From contig CAZCCC010000034.1 in NCBI GenBank assembly GCA_964497245.1, forward strand, positions 1-10,570: 10,570 bases of DNA. The letters run 5' to 3'. The first letter of the stretch is position 1; every line of letters begins with the position of its first letter. Below the pieces are notes generated by a model. That model was given only the letters and a program-made list of their open reading frames with translations. It ran no database searches and had not been told where the DNA came from. Source of the DNA: CAZCCC01 sp964497245 (lineage in GTDB: Bacteria > Patescibacteriota > Patescibacteriia > Buchananbacterales > UBA6539). Positions 1 through 6,993 of this stretch are shown in pieces. The position numbers and the translations under genes are program-made.

Positions 1-376
1 CTTTGTCAGAAGAAGATCCGGGCAAATAGCCAGCGCCGACGATTATTTTACGGTTTGTTTTTATAAATTTTGAAGGGTTGTCTAAAATGCTTTCATAAGC
101 CAATTCGCCAAAAATCCCGCTAATTAATTCGGCGTTGAGTTTTGTGGACGCAATACCAATCCAGTCCAAATCACGATTCCTTATTTTTGGATTAACAATT
201 TTGGCCGCTTTTTGGTAATCCCTGCAAGTATTCCCGCCGCCACAGATTAAAATTACACGGTTTCCTTTATTTGTGTAATTTATGATTATTTTTTTAAAAT
301 TCTTTAAAAAATCAACATCTATTCCAACCGGGGCAATAAGTGAACCGCCCAAAGACATTACCAATGTTTTGTTCAT
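1..376 (-). CDS. pyrH: UMP kinase, archaeal type, C-terminal part beyond window
   Basis: Phosphorylates UMP to UDP with ATP in cytoplasmic pyrimidine nucleotide synthesis. The first 125 residues are visible and the gene runs off the left edge. It starts MNKTLVMSLGGSLIAP, with the amino-acid-kinase phosphate loop at residues 9-14. GGGNTCRDY at 46-54 is the second glycine loop, and RNRDLDWIGIASTKLNAELI (66-85) and VGAGYLPGSSSDK (113-125) follow. The PGxSSD element and short N-terminus match the archaeal-type UMP kinase subfamily better than the usual bacterial PyrH. The ATG at 374-376 is the only sensible start. It lies 37 bp downstream of mltG on the same strand, so co-transcription is likely. 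Other amino-acid kinases such as carbamate kinase or FomA-like enzymes are less likely given the STK-NAELI region. Confidence 0.85.
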   Translation of the reverse strand, partial: MNKTLVMSLGGSLIAPVGIDVDFLKNFKKIIINYTNKGNRVILICGGGNTCRDYQKAAKIVNPKIRNRDLDWIGIASTKLNAELISGIFGELAYESILDNPSKFIKTNRKIIVGAGYLPGSSSDK

Positions 377-413
377 AGATTTAATATAAATATTGAAAGT
401 TAATTAAAGGCTG

Positions 414-1460
414 CTATCTATAATACTTGTTCTTGGCCGCCACATGTTCATCATGAGTTCTGCTGTAGATTACTTCGCCCTTAGGAGTTGTTAAAAAATA
501 CCAATAGTCATTCTTTATCGGATAAATTGTTGCTTTAATTGCAGATAGTCCCGGATTACAAATCGGTCCCGGCGGCAAACCCTTATGTCTGTAAGTGTTA
601 TAGGGATTGTCCAATCTCAAATCTTCAAGAGAAGATCTGGTTACTCCTTTGCCGGTAATATAATTAACGGTTGCATCAGCTTGGAGAGGCATTCCAATTT
701 GCAGTCTTTTATAAAAAATATCTGCTACCAGCCCGCAATCTTGATAATGATTTTTTTTCTCACAAGAGATTTCTTTCTCAATAATGCTGGCCAGGGTCAA
801 AACTTCATGAATTGTTTTTCCTTGATTTTTTATTTCTTGGCGTAAATCAGGCGTAAGCTTTCTGCCGAAATTATCAAGTAATTTTTTAATAATGTCTGAC
901 AAAGGAGCATCACTGTAAAAACGATAAGTATCGGGAAATAAATAACCTTCAAGATCGGAATTTCTCGGGCGGCTTTCTAAAAAATCATAACTATCCCACC
1001 AATCAGCCTTTTTTTGCACTGATTCAAAAAAATCTTTTTCCGAAGAAATGCCCATAGACTCAAGATAATTGGCATAATCTTTATTATTCCAACCTTCAAT
1101 AAAAGTAAGGGTTATTTCTTTTGAAGCTCCGATTCCGCGAGATAAAATTTGCGAAATTTCTTTAATATTAAGACTTTTTGAAAGATTATATTCGCCATCC
1201 TGCAGCCGACCGCTTATTTTATTTCTCCAGGTATAAAACTGAAAAATGATTTTGCTACGAATTAATCCGGCTTCTTTTAACTCATTACTAATCTTTGTGC
1301 TCCCCCAGCCCGATTCAATTTTAAATTCCTTAATCTCATTGCCAACTGAAACCGGAATATTCAAAGAATAATAATACCAAGAATAGGCGGCCGCTAAAAT
1401 TAAAAAAAGTGCCGGTAATATAATTCTTATTTTCTTCTTTTTTTTCTTTTTTAAAAACAT
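414..1460 (-). CDS. mltG: Endolytic murein transglycosylase MltG (YceG-like)
   Basis: Inner-membrane lytic transglycosylase that cuts nascent glycan strands, releasing them from the membrane and setting their length. It has 348 residues, the usual size. A lysine-rich cytoplasmic start (4-10) precedes one membrane anchor at about 12-30. A LysM-like region follows at roughly 43-110, then the YceG catalytic domain. Family hallmarks are EGYLFPDTY (171-179), ASIIEKE (224-230) with the presumed catalytic Glu228, LQADATVNY (259-267), and the PYNTY...GLPPGPICNPG block (286-304). Its ATG directly abuts the TAA of the upstream nucleotidyltransferase gene (1461-1463), so the two are probably translationally coupled. 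A GGGA about 10 nt upstream may act as a weak ribosome binding site. The A-rich lysine run at the N-terminus is a homopolymer-prone stretch, but the frame is intact. Confidence 0.93.
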   Translation of the reverse strand: MFLKKKKKKKIRIILPALFLILAAAYSWYYYSLNIPVSVGNEIKEFKIESGWGSTKISNELKEAGLIRSKIIFQFYTWRNKISGRLQDGEYNLSKSLNIKEISQILSRGIGASKEITLTFIEGWNNKDYANYLESMGISSEKDFFESVQKKADWWDSYDFLESRPRNSDLEGYLFPDTYRFYSDAPLSDIIKKLLDNFGRKLTPDLRQEIKNQGKTIHEVLTLASIIEKEISCEKKNHYQDCGLVADIFYKRLQIGMPLQADATVNYITGKGVTRSSLEDLRLDNPYNTYRHKGLPPGPICNPGLSAIKATIYPIKNDYWYFLTTPKGEVIYSRTHDEHVAAKNKYYR

Positions 1461-1898
1461 TTATTCAATTCCCAAAAGTTTGTTAATATTAGAGCTTGAA
1501 TTAGGCTTGTCATTTCCACCAACACCAAATTTCATCTCAATACCATTTTTGTCGCAAACATCCGCTTCCGGAATAGCTTTTTCTGAATCTCGATCGCCGC
1601 CATTAGCAAAAATAATTTTTTTTCCTTTATACCTGTCCCCCAGCATCTTTAAAGTTTCACACTGAGTCTTATCTTCGTCTATTGACAAAACAACTTCGTC
1701 AACCCATTTAATCGCCTCTACAATTTCAATTCTTTCAGCCTCGTTCATTATGATTTTTCCTTTTTTAAGAAGCTGCTGCTTATCATTGTTGACAATCACC
1801 ACTAAATAATCTCCAAGCTCCTTAGCGGCTTTAATAAGCCTGACATGTCCGATGTGGAGCGGATTAAAATAGCCGCTGATTATAATAATTTTTTCCAT
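1461..1898 (-). CDS. Cytidylyltransferase-like (HIGH-motif) nucleotidyltransferase
   Basis: A small single-domain nucleotidyltransferase of the RfaE2/TagD cytidylyltransferase-like superfamily, which joins a nucleotide to a phosphorylated small molecule. Its exact substrate is not predictable. The Rossmann core begins EKIIIISGYFNPLHIGH, with the HIGH-type motif at residues 15-18. GKIIMNEAERIEIV (47-60), IFANGGDRDS (96-105) and FGVGGNDKPNSSSNI (124-138) follow; the GGDR and SSS elements are typical of this family. The ATG at 1896-1898 (145 aa) is preferred over an in-frame TTG 15 bp upstream, because the family begins just before the first beta strand. It lies in the pcm-mltG gene string, 68 bp after pcm and abutting mltG. 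A role in sugar-nucleotide or lipid-head-group activation for the envelope is inferred from the neighbours only. Confidence 0.82.
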   Translation of the reverse strand: MEKIIIISGYFNPLHIGHVRLIKAAKELGDYLVVIVNNDKQQLLKKGKIIMNEAERIEIVEAIKWVDEVVLSIDEDKTQCETLKMLGDRYKGKKIIFANGGDRDSEKAIPEADVCDKNGIEMKFGVGGNDKPNSSSNINKLLGIE

Positions 1899-1966
1899 AA
1901 AATTACAAAACAAGCAATTTGCAAATACACTAAAAAATATCTGCGCAATGACTTAATTAATTTACT

Positions 1967-2578
1967 TTATTCAACAATCAACGGAACAAAAACAAATCCG
2001 GGATAAACATTTTCGCTGAATTTGTTGCTACTGATTTTTTTTATTAATCTGACATCTTGGGCTGCTGTCGGGATAACCAATCTTCCGCCAAGTTTTAATT
2101 GATCTTTCAAGGCATTTGGAATTTCATGGGCAGCCGCCGATACAAGTATCCTATCAAAAGGAGCATAATCAGGCAACCCTCTTGATCCATCTTGGCAGAA
2201 AAACTCAACATTTTCCAAGCAATATTTTGCGGCGTTTTTCTGCCCAAAATCTTTTAATTCGGGAATTCTTTCAATCCCGAAAACTCTGCCGCCTGGCCCG
2301 ACAATATCGGCTAAAATTGCAGATGTCCAGCCCGAGCCACAGCCGATATCTAAAATTTTTTGGCCGGGCTTGGGCTTGAGCAGTTCAATCATAAAAGCAA
2401 CAGTCAACGGCTGTGAATTGGTCTGGCCGTAACCAATCGGCAAAGGAGTATTAAAAGATTCTTTTCCAACTTCATTCTCAGGCAAAAAATCCGATCTCTT
2501 AATTTTATGAAAAGAATTGATAATGGCCGGCGTCCTTAAATAGCCATCACTGACTAATTGACTGATAAGTCTTTCCAT
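1967..2578 (-). CDS. pcm: Protein-L-isoaspartate O-methyltransferase
   Basis: Uses S-adenosylmethionine to methylate abnormal isoaspartyl residues in aged proteins, starting their repair in the cytoplasm. It is 203 residues from the chosen ATG (2576-2578), which gives the family-typical opening MERLISQLVSDGYL. An in-frame TTG 15 bp upstream is possible but adds a non-conserved MPNLY. The family active-site segment is IGYGQTNSQPLTVAFM (48-63), with Asn where most members have Ile before the SQP. SAM-binding motif I is LDIGCGSGWTSAIL (76-89), and the acidic GIER (101-104) and the DRILVSAAA strand (142-150) follow. The C-terminal FVFVPLIVE is also typical. It lies 38 bp downstream of uppP on the same strand and is probably co-transcribed. 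Confidence 0.92.
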   Translation of the reverse strand: MERLISQLVSDGYLRTPAIINSFHKIKRSDFLPENEVGKESFNTPLPIGYGQTNSQPLTVAFMIELLKPKPGQKILDIGCGSGWTSAILADIVGPGGRVFGIERIPELKDFGQKNAAKYCLENVEFFCQDGSRGLPDYAPFDRILVSAAAHEIPNALKDQLKLGGRLVIPTAAQDVRLIKKISSNKFSENVYPGFVFVPLIVE

Positions 2579-2616
2579 ATACAAATTTGGCAAATTCGCT
2601 GAATTAAATAATTAGC

Positions 2617-3429
2617 TTACTTAAATAGCAAAAACAGTAAAATAACAATTCCTAAAATAACCCGATAATAGGCAAAAATTTTTAAAGAATGGCTCTGTAA
2701 AAATTTTAAAAAATATTTTATGCATAAATAACCGCTTATCATTGAGCTGAAAAAACCGAAAATCAAGACTAAATAACTAAAATCGCCAATATTTCCGGAG
2801 GCCAAGTCAAATATTTTCTTCATACCGGCTCCAAAAATAATCGGGGCTGAAAGTAAAAAAGAAAATTTGGCGGCGCTTTCCCGTTTTAATTTCTGGCTCA
2901 AACCTGCTATAATAGTAATGCCTGATCGGGAAACACCGGGGACCAAAGCAATTATTTGAGCCAAGCCGATAATTAAAGAATTTTTCAATTTAATTTGGCT
3001 GAAATCCAAAACTTTGACAGAATACAAATCAACAAAGTATAGTACAATACCAAAAAATATAAGCATAAAAGCAACAATCACCGGATTGCGAAAAGTCATT
3101 TCAATCATATCTTCAAAAAAATAACCGGCAAAAGCTGCCGGCAAAGTGGCAAAAAATAAATACCAAGCCATTTTTTGGTCAATGTTATTTCGGTCAAATT
3201 TCAAAAAACTGCTTAAAAATGCAAATACATATCGCCAAATTTCTTTCCAAAAGAAAAAAATCAAAGATAACAGCGTGCCCAAATGCACTATAACATCAAA
3301 AAAAAGCTGATCAAAAAAATCAAAATTTGACAAATTGTGAAATAAAACCAAGTGACCGGAACTTGAAACAGGTAAAAATTCAGTCAAACCCTGAATTATT
3401 CCCGCTAAAATTGAATATAATATTTCCAT
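2617..3429 (-). CDS. uppP: Undecaprenyl-diphosphatase UppP (BacA)
   Basis: Integral membrane phosphatase that converts undecaprenyl diphosphate to the monophosphate lipid carrier used for peptidoglycan and surface polysaccharide synthesis. In many bacteria it also gives bacitracin resistance. It has 270 residues, the normal length, and is hydrophobic throughout with about seven or eight membrane segments. Both conserved motifs are present: QGLTEFLPVSSSGH (13-26, with catalytic-region Glu17) and VPGVSRSGIT (163-172). The conserved histidine after the first motif (VIVHLGTLLS, His49) is also kept. It is the first gene of the left minus-strand string (uppP-pcm-nucleotidyltransferase-mltG-pyrH). 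It is divergent, with a 37-bp gap, from a PAP2-related gene. The start is ATG 3427-3429. Confidence 0.95.
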   Translation of the reverse strand: MEILYSILAGIIQGLTEFLPVSSSGHLVLFHNLSNFDFFDQLFFDVIVHLGTLLSLIFFFWKEIWRYVFAFLSSFLKFDRNNIDQKMAWYLFFATLPAAFAGYFFEDMIEMTFRNPVIVAFMLIFFGIVLYFVDLYSVKVLDFSQIKLKNSLIIGLAQIIALVPGVSRSGITIIAGLSQKLKRESAAKFSFLLSAPIIFGAGMKKIFDLASGNIGDFSYLVLIFGFFSSMISGYLCIKYFLKFLQSHSLKIFAYYRVILGIVILLFLLFK

Positions 3430-3430
3430 A

Positions 3431-3455
3431 CTTAATTCTTATCCCTTAATTCTTA
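3431..3455 (+). repeat. Two 11-bp direct repeats in the divergent gap
   Basis: CTTAATTCTTA occurs twice (3431-3441 and 3445-3455), with a 14-bp period, in the 37-bp gap between the divergent uppP and DUF212 genes. This could be a small regulatory site or simple slippage. No convincing -35/-10 pair is seen in the gap for either direction. Confidence 0.5.
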
Positions 3456-3466
3456 ATTTTAAAAAC

Positions 3467-3895
3467 ATGGACTTATCTTATATCATTATACCAATTATAG
3501 TTTTAATTTCCAGTCAGGTTCTAAAATTGCTGACTGACGGTATCAAGGGCAATTTTGACTTGCATAATCTTTTTGCAAGTTATGGCGGGTTTCCTTCAGC
3601 TCATACCGCTTTTGCGATTTCCATAACAACATTGGTTGGATTGCGTCATGGTTTTGACTCAGCCATATTTGGCGTAGCTTTAGTTTTTAGTTTGTTAATT
3701 ATGCGTGACGCTGTAGCTTTTCGCGGTTTACTGGGCAAACAAGCAAAAATTTTCAATCAACTGATAAAAAAAATGCCAGAAACTGATAAAAAGAATACTC
3801 CTTTATTTCGGGAAAGAATGGGCCACAGTATTTTTGAAGTTACAGGCGGAATGATTTGGGGAGTTGTTTTGACTTATTTTTTAAGTTTGCTTTAA
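3467..3895 (+). CDS. Divergent PAP2 family (DUF212, YuiD-like) membrane protein
   Basis: A small integral membrane protein of the DUF212 family, distantly related to PAP2 lipid phosphatases and vanadium haloperoxidases. The substrate is unknown, and a polyprenyl or phospholipid phosphate is an inference. The 142 residues contain all three family signatures: GGFPSAHTA (40-48), DAVAFRGLLGKQA (81-93) and RMGHSIFEVTGG (117-128). The last two hold the presumed Arg/His phosphatase residues. Membrane segments lie at about 4-22, 43-58, 64-80 and 124-142. It is divergently transcribed from uppP, another lipid-phosphate phosphatase. The pairing suggests related lipid-carrier metabolism but does not prove it. 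The start is ATG 3467. Confidence 0.88.
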   Translation: MDLSYIIIPIIVLISSQVLKLLTDGIKGNFDLHNLFASYGGFPSAHTAFAISITTLVGLRHGFDSAIFGVALVFSLLIMRDAVAFRGLLGKQAKIFNQLIKKMPETDKKNTPLFRERMGHSIFEVTGGMIWGVVLTYFLSLL

Positions 3896-4000
3896 AATCA
3901 TTAAAAAAAGTATTGGTTATAAAACAAATTCATCACACTTCTACCCCTTTACAATTACAATATTCTATAATCAAACCATAATTAATTTAATAAAAAACTT

Positions 4001-4537
4001 ATGATGCCGCAAAAATCATCATGCACTTTCTACAAATATGCCACTGCTATTCTGCTTATTGCCATAATTGTTGCAGGGGCTTTAATTTTTGCAGATTTTT
4101 CCCAAAAATCAGCGATACAAAGCCGTAAAAACATAGTTGCCCAAATAGTTGAACAGGGTCTGGAAACCGGCAATATTGAACATCTGATAGACAAATATCT
4201 TGACCCCAACATTGAACTGGAATATCCGCCTAATTTCAATCTACCGCCTCACAATACCAATAAAGTATCGGGCATAGAAAATGCCAAAAAAATTCTTAAA
4301 ACATGGAAATCAGACACCGAGCACCAAGTGGATATTATTGATATAATCAGCGAGGGCGACACAGTAGTTTTGATAATTAATATGGACCGGGTGTTCATAA
4401 TGGATGATGAGACTATAATCCACGAAGATCATCCGGCTGTTTATTTTTTCAAATTTGCAAAAGGCAAAATAGTTAAAATCACCTGCCTTTTTGACGTGAT
4501 TGAAGAAGTGGAAAAATTCAAAGAAGATAAATACTAA
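4001..4537 (+). CDS. Membrane-anchored NTF2/SnoaL-like protein
   Basis: 178 residues: a short Lys/Ser/Cys N-terminus, one hydrophobic segment at about 13-32 (uncleaved anchor or signal peptide), then an extracytoplasmic alpha+beta domain. The domain pattern is characteristic of SnoaL-like cone-fold proteins: early helices (NIVAQIVEQGLETGNIEHLIDKYLD), a GIENAKKILKTWK helix, then strands ending in AVYFFKFAKGKIVKITCLFDVIE. These can bind small ligands or act as scaffolds, and no catalytic role can be assigned. The start is ATG 4001, with a second ATG directly after it. No clear Shine-Dalgarno is seen. A TATAAT hexamer at 3966-3971 could be a -10 box but has no good -35 at normal spacing. The gene stands alone between the envelope genes and the restriction island, and ends at the terminator at 4595-4627. 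Confidence 0.7.
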   Translation: MMPQKSSCTFYKYATAILLIAIIVAGALIFADFSQKSAIQSRKNIVAQIVEQGLETGNIEHLIDKYLDPNIELEYPPNFNLPPHNTNKVSGIENAKKILKTWKSDTEHQVDIIDIISEGDTVVLIINMDRVFIMDDETIIHEDHPAVYFFKFAKGKIVKITCLFDVIEEVEKFKEDKY

Positions 4538-4594
4538 AAAGAATTGAACGAATCCCGTCAATTCTGTTAAGAAACTGACTCCTAAAAAACTATT

Positions 4595-4627
4595 TTAAAT
4601 CCCCATTCACCTGAATGGGGATTTTTT
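4595..4627 (+). terminator. Rho-independent terminator after the NTF2-like gene
   Basis: A near-perfect hairpin with arms ATCCCCATTCA (4599-4609) and TGAATGGGGAT (4612-4622) is followed by a run of six T (4622-4627). It lies 58 bp after the stop of the plus-strand gene. The other strand has only a weak T-run, so it mainly serves plus-strand transcripts. Confidence 0.9.
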
Positions 4628-4663
4628 AAAATTCAACTGTATTTTATCAAATTTTGTGGTGAG

Positions 4664-4688
4664 CAAGATAAATTTTATTTTTATCTTG
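4664..4688. repeat. 9-bp inverted repeat downstream of hsdS
   Basis: CAAGATAAA (4664-4672) and TTTATCTTG (4680-4688) are separated by 7 nt. On the minus strand this lies 28 bp after the hsdS stop. It is an A/T-rich stem without a following T-run, so at best a weak terminator or mRNA 3'-end stabiliser. Confidence 0.4.
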
Positions 4689-4714
4689 ACTATAGGTTTT
4701 TAAAATCGTATACT
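4686..4714 (+). promoter_or_regulatory. Sigma70-type promoter pointing antisense into hsdS
   Basis: TTGACT (4686-4691), exactly 17 nt, then TATACT (4709-4714): a strong match to the housekeeping consensus on the plus strand. Transcription would start near 4721 and run antisense through the 3' end of hsdS. No plus-strand gene follows, so it would make an antisense RNA, be a relic, or be a chance match in A/T-rich DNA. Confidence 0.4.
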
Positions 4715-4715
4715 T

Positions 4716-6182
4716 TTAAATTTTTACTCCCATATTTTTAATCTCGCTATTTATCCATTTTTCCGCTTCTTGTTCGTCTTTCTCTATCGCCATTTCCACG
4801 CCTCGCTTGGCAATTTCAAGTAGGGATTTGGAAAAAACATGAGATTTTTGACCTTCTAAAATCATTTTTTCAATTTTCTTTTGTATGTGTGTTTCTAAAA
4901 TTGGAACAATAACCTGTTTTGTATCATAAGGATAAATATATTGCTGTGCTAAACCTCTTGAGTTTCTTCTCGTTAATTCTTGACCGATTTTTGAATTAAG
5001 AAAAACAAGCAAATAAAATGGGTTTATTTTTCCAAACTTTGGACGAATTAGAGTTAAAAAACTACCAATAGTCGCTTTAATATCAGCGTTGTAAAGATTG
5101 GCTTTGCCAATATATGCTCCAACGGAATACAAAATAAGATCGTTTTTTTGAAGAATAAATTTTTTATTCCTTTCAACAAATTCATCTGTTGTATAAAGCG
5201 CTTCCTCATCTTTCCAAAAATTATCTACCGGAAAATAATTTGCGAGATGTTTCTGCGTGATAATAAATGTTTTGTTTTCAGTGCTCCCTGTTTCGTATGG
5301 CGGATTTGACGGATGCCCAATGAGTTTTGTTAAATTTTCTAAAGTAGCGAATCCACATTTATACTTTTTTACCGCTTCAATAATTTCCTCATATTTCGGC
5401 TGAAAATACTCCGCGTCAAAACGATTCGCTTCTTGCGTGTCGGAATAGTTTTTTACAAAAGCGAGTTCGTGTTTCGGCATCCAGTCCAAAAGTCCGAGTT
5501 CGGAAAGGAGTAATTGTTCGGCTTGGGAGTAAAGATTTTTTCCTTGATTGCTTAGTGTAAAATATTTTTCTACTAATTTTTGAATTACTTTTTGAAATTC
5601 GTTTTTAAGAACTGGTACAGGTACGCTTCTTACGGACTCTTTATCAATACTTAATGGAACAGCTCCTGTGATTCTCTGTTCAAGTAATAAACGACCATAT
5701 TTACATACCAAAAAAACGTATAAAAAATAGTTGTTTAGATTGTCTTTTGGGCGAATCATAAATTGATTCATGCCCAAAGTTATTTTTTTATCTAACGGCG
5801 GAACAAGATAAACTTTTCCAGCATTACCAATTTTATTGATGATAATTTCGCCACCGAATACTTTTGTTTTCTTTAAAAAATTATATGCGTGCTCCGAAAC
5901 ATATTTAACATCATTTTCAAAATCATCTCTTTCAAAATCAACAGTTCTAATCATTAAAGCATAATCGGGCGAGTCCATGATTTCAACATTTCCGCGTAAA
6001 ATTTCATAACTCCCGTTTGCGTGATAGTCGGTCAATATAGTTATGAGATTACCTAAACGATCATTGCTCTTTGAAGAAATAAGCTGTTCTGATTCAAGAT
6101 AAAAAGGACGATAAAATTCAGCGTCCAGTCTAAAATTAGGAGTCATTATTGTTTTGCCTAAATTTACAACTGAATATTGCAT
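4716..6182 (-). CDS. hsdS: Type I restriction-modification specificity subunit HsdS
   Basis: DNA-recognition subunit of a type I restriction-modification complex: each of two target-recognition domains reads one half of a bipartite site and docks on HsdM. The 488 residues form two similar halves. RLDAEFYRP (18-26) is echoed by RFDAEYFQP (254-262), and GNAGKVYLVP (119-128) is echoed by the AYIGKANLYN region (356-365). The central spacer (about 200-245) contains AEQLLLSELGLLDW and is the expected helical linker; a second helical region ends the protein (433-483). The ATG at 6180-6182 is 4 bp after the HEPN-like gene stop, so translation is probably coupled. The first 22 bases recur at three upstream gene borders. 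No intact hsdM or hsdR is in the window, so HsdS must pair with subunits encoded elsewhere or is orphaned. Confidence 0.9.
   Translation of the reverse strand: MQYSVVNLGKTIMTPNFRLDAEFYRPFYLESEQLISSKSNDRLGNLITILTDYHANGSYEILRGNVEIMDSPDYALMIRTVDFERDDFENDVKYVSEHAYNFLKKTKVFGGEIIINKIGNAGKVYLVPPLDKKITLGMNQFMIRPKDNLNNYFLYVFLVCKYGRLLLEQRITGAVPLSIDKESVRSVPVPVLKNEFQKVIQKLVEKYFTLSNQGKNLYSQAEQLLLSELGLLDWMPKHELAFVKNYSDTQEANRFDAEYFQPKYEEIIEAVKKYKCGFATLENLTKLIGHPSNPPYETGSTENKTFIITQKHLANYFPVDNFWKDEEALYTTDEFVERNKKFILQKNDLILYSVGAYIGKANLYNADIKATIGSFLTLIRPKFGKINPFYLLVFLNSKIGQELTRRNSRGLAQQYIYPYDTKQVIVPILETHIQKKIEKMILEGQKSHVFSKSLLEIAKRGVEMAIEKDEQEAEKWINSEIKNMGVKI
6161..6182 (-). repeat. hsdS-start border repeat, copy 1 (in functional hsdS)
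   Basis: The 22 bases encoding MQYSVVN at the start of intact hsdS. They begin ATGCAATATTCAG and end GTAAATT. The same sequence with 1 to 3 changes is found at 6970-6991, 7904-7925 and 9539-9560. Confidence 0.85.
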
Positions 6183-6186
6183 AAAA

Positions 6187-6969
6187 TTATATTTTGCTTT
6201 GTTTATGTATTATTGTTTTGTGTAATCTTTCTATCTCCCTGTACCCGTCTTTATCCAACGCTACGATTTGATGGTCAGCAGTTCTTTTGTATTTCAAAGT
6301 AATACCGTGATGTTTTTTGATAACCCCTTTTAAATCTATTGATAATTTTCCTCTGTGCTGTGATGCAAGATATGAACGAAGAATACTCCTTAATTTATCT
6401 CTATTTTTTGTAGAACCTCCTAAAAATTTTGAATCTTTATTATCCAAATCGGATAAAATTTTATTCTTATTTACCTGAAAAGCTCCTTTAGCTATAAAAA
6501 TAGTATCTCCCATATTGCTTATTCCCTTTTTATGATGTATTGATATAGATATTGGCGGGATTGTGTGGTGGGTAATATTATTTCTCAAAGCAAAAATAAA
6601 TAAACGCAGTGGTTCGTCAAATATCTTTTCAAATTTATTTTTTATATTTTGATTTGCACCCACGAACAAAAAATCTTTATATTGCTCCTCTATCAAATAA
6701 GCGGCTGCAACATAGTTATGAAAGAGTTTTATAAATTTTATAAAATAATTACGACTTCTAACTCTTGAAAGAGTTTTATTTTGGAATTTTTTGTTTCGAG
6801 AAATTGTCTCTTTTTCATATTTATTTATAAGCTTGATTAAATCTGTAAAATTCTCCTGCCATATATAGTATGTTATTTTTGATTTTAATATAAAATTATA
6901 TCGCTCATAAAAAGAATGGTTCTCATATTCCTCTATTAATTTGCTGATTGATTTTCTATTTATATTCAT
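6187..6969 (-). CDS. HEPN-like hypothetical protein in RM island
   Basis: 260 residues, mostly helical in the first half, with no signal peptide or membrane segment. Two conserved-looking elements stand out: FHNYVAAAYLIEE (83-95) and FALRNNITHHTIPP (126-139). The second contains Arg129-N-N-I-T-His134, an R-x4-H motif of the kind used by HEPN-domain ribonucleases. Its layout (helix, RN-xx-xH, then Pro) resembles a recurring group of uncharacterised HEPN-like proteins in defence islands. The C-terminal half (about 140-260) is basic with strand-like stretches and is not recognised. The ATG (6967-6969) overlaps a tiny frame, MQYSIVNYEYK, that is an hsdS 5' stub ending at 6956. It stops 4 bp before hsdS. 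RNase activity is inferred from the motif only. Codon use appears even more A/T-rich than in the left-hand genes, consistent with acquisition. Confidence 0.6.
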   Translation of the reverse strand: MNINRKSISKLIEEYENHSFYERYNFILKSKITYYIWQENFTDLIKLINKYEKETISRNKKFQNKTLSRVRSRNYFIKFIKLFHNYVAAAYLIEEQYKDFLFVGANQNIKNKFEKIFDEPLRLFIFALRNNITHHTIPPISISIHHKKGISNMGDTIFIAKGAFQVNKNKILSDLDNKDSKFLGGSTKNRDKLRSILRSYLASQHRGKLSIDLKGVIKKHHGITLKYKRTADHQIVALDKDGYREIERLHKTIIHKQSKI

Positions 6970-6991
6970 AATTTACAATTGAATATTGCAT
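6967..6991 (-). repeat. hsdS-start border repeat, copy 2 (stub before HEPN gene)
   Basis: Matches the hsdS start at 21 of 22 positions (6970-6991), then runs into the HEPN-like gene's ATG at 6969. Its own ATG (6989-6991) is 2 bp after the TAA of the TM-coiled-coil gene, a spacing typical of a genuine hsdS start. It reads MQYSIVNYEYK then TAG (6956-6991), so it is a truncated hsdS 5' end or a leader peptide. Confidence 0.8.
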
Positions 6992-6993
6992 AG

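Noticed and set aside
1430..1460. A-rich/poly-lysine N-terminus of mltG as evidence of a frameshift
   Set aside because: The frame continues cleanly into the membrane anchor, and a basic N-terminus before an anchor is normal; a homopolymer length error cannot be excluded but is not needed.
2579..2593. TTG start for pcm (and the TTG at 1911-1913 for the nucleotidyltransferase)
   Set aside because: In both genes an ATG five codons later gives the family-typical N-terminus.
3948..3971. TTTACA plus TATAAT as a promoter for the NTF2-like gene
   Set aside because: The spacing is only 12 nt, too short for a sigma70 promoter; only the -10-like box is mentioned.
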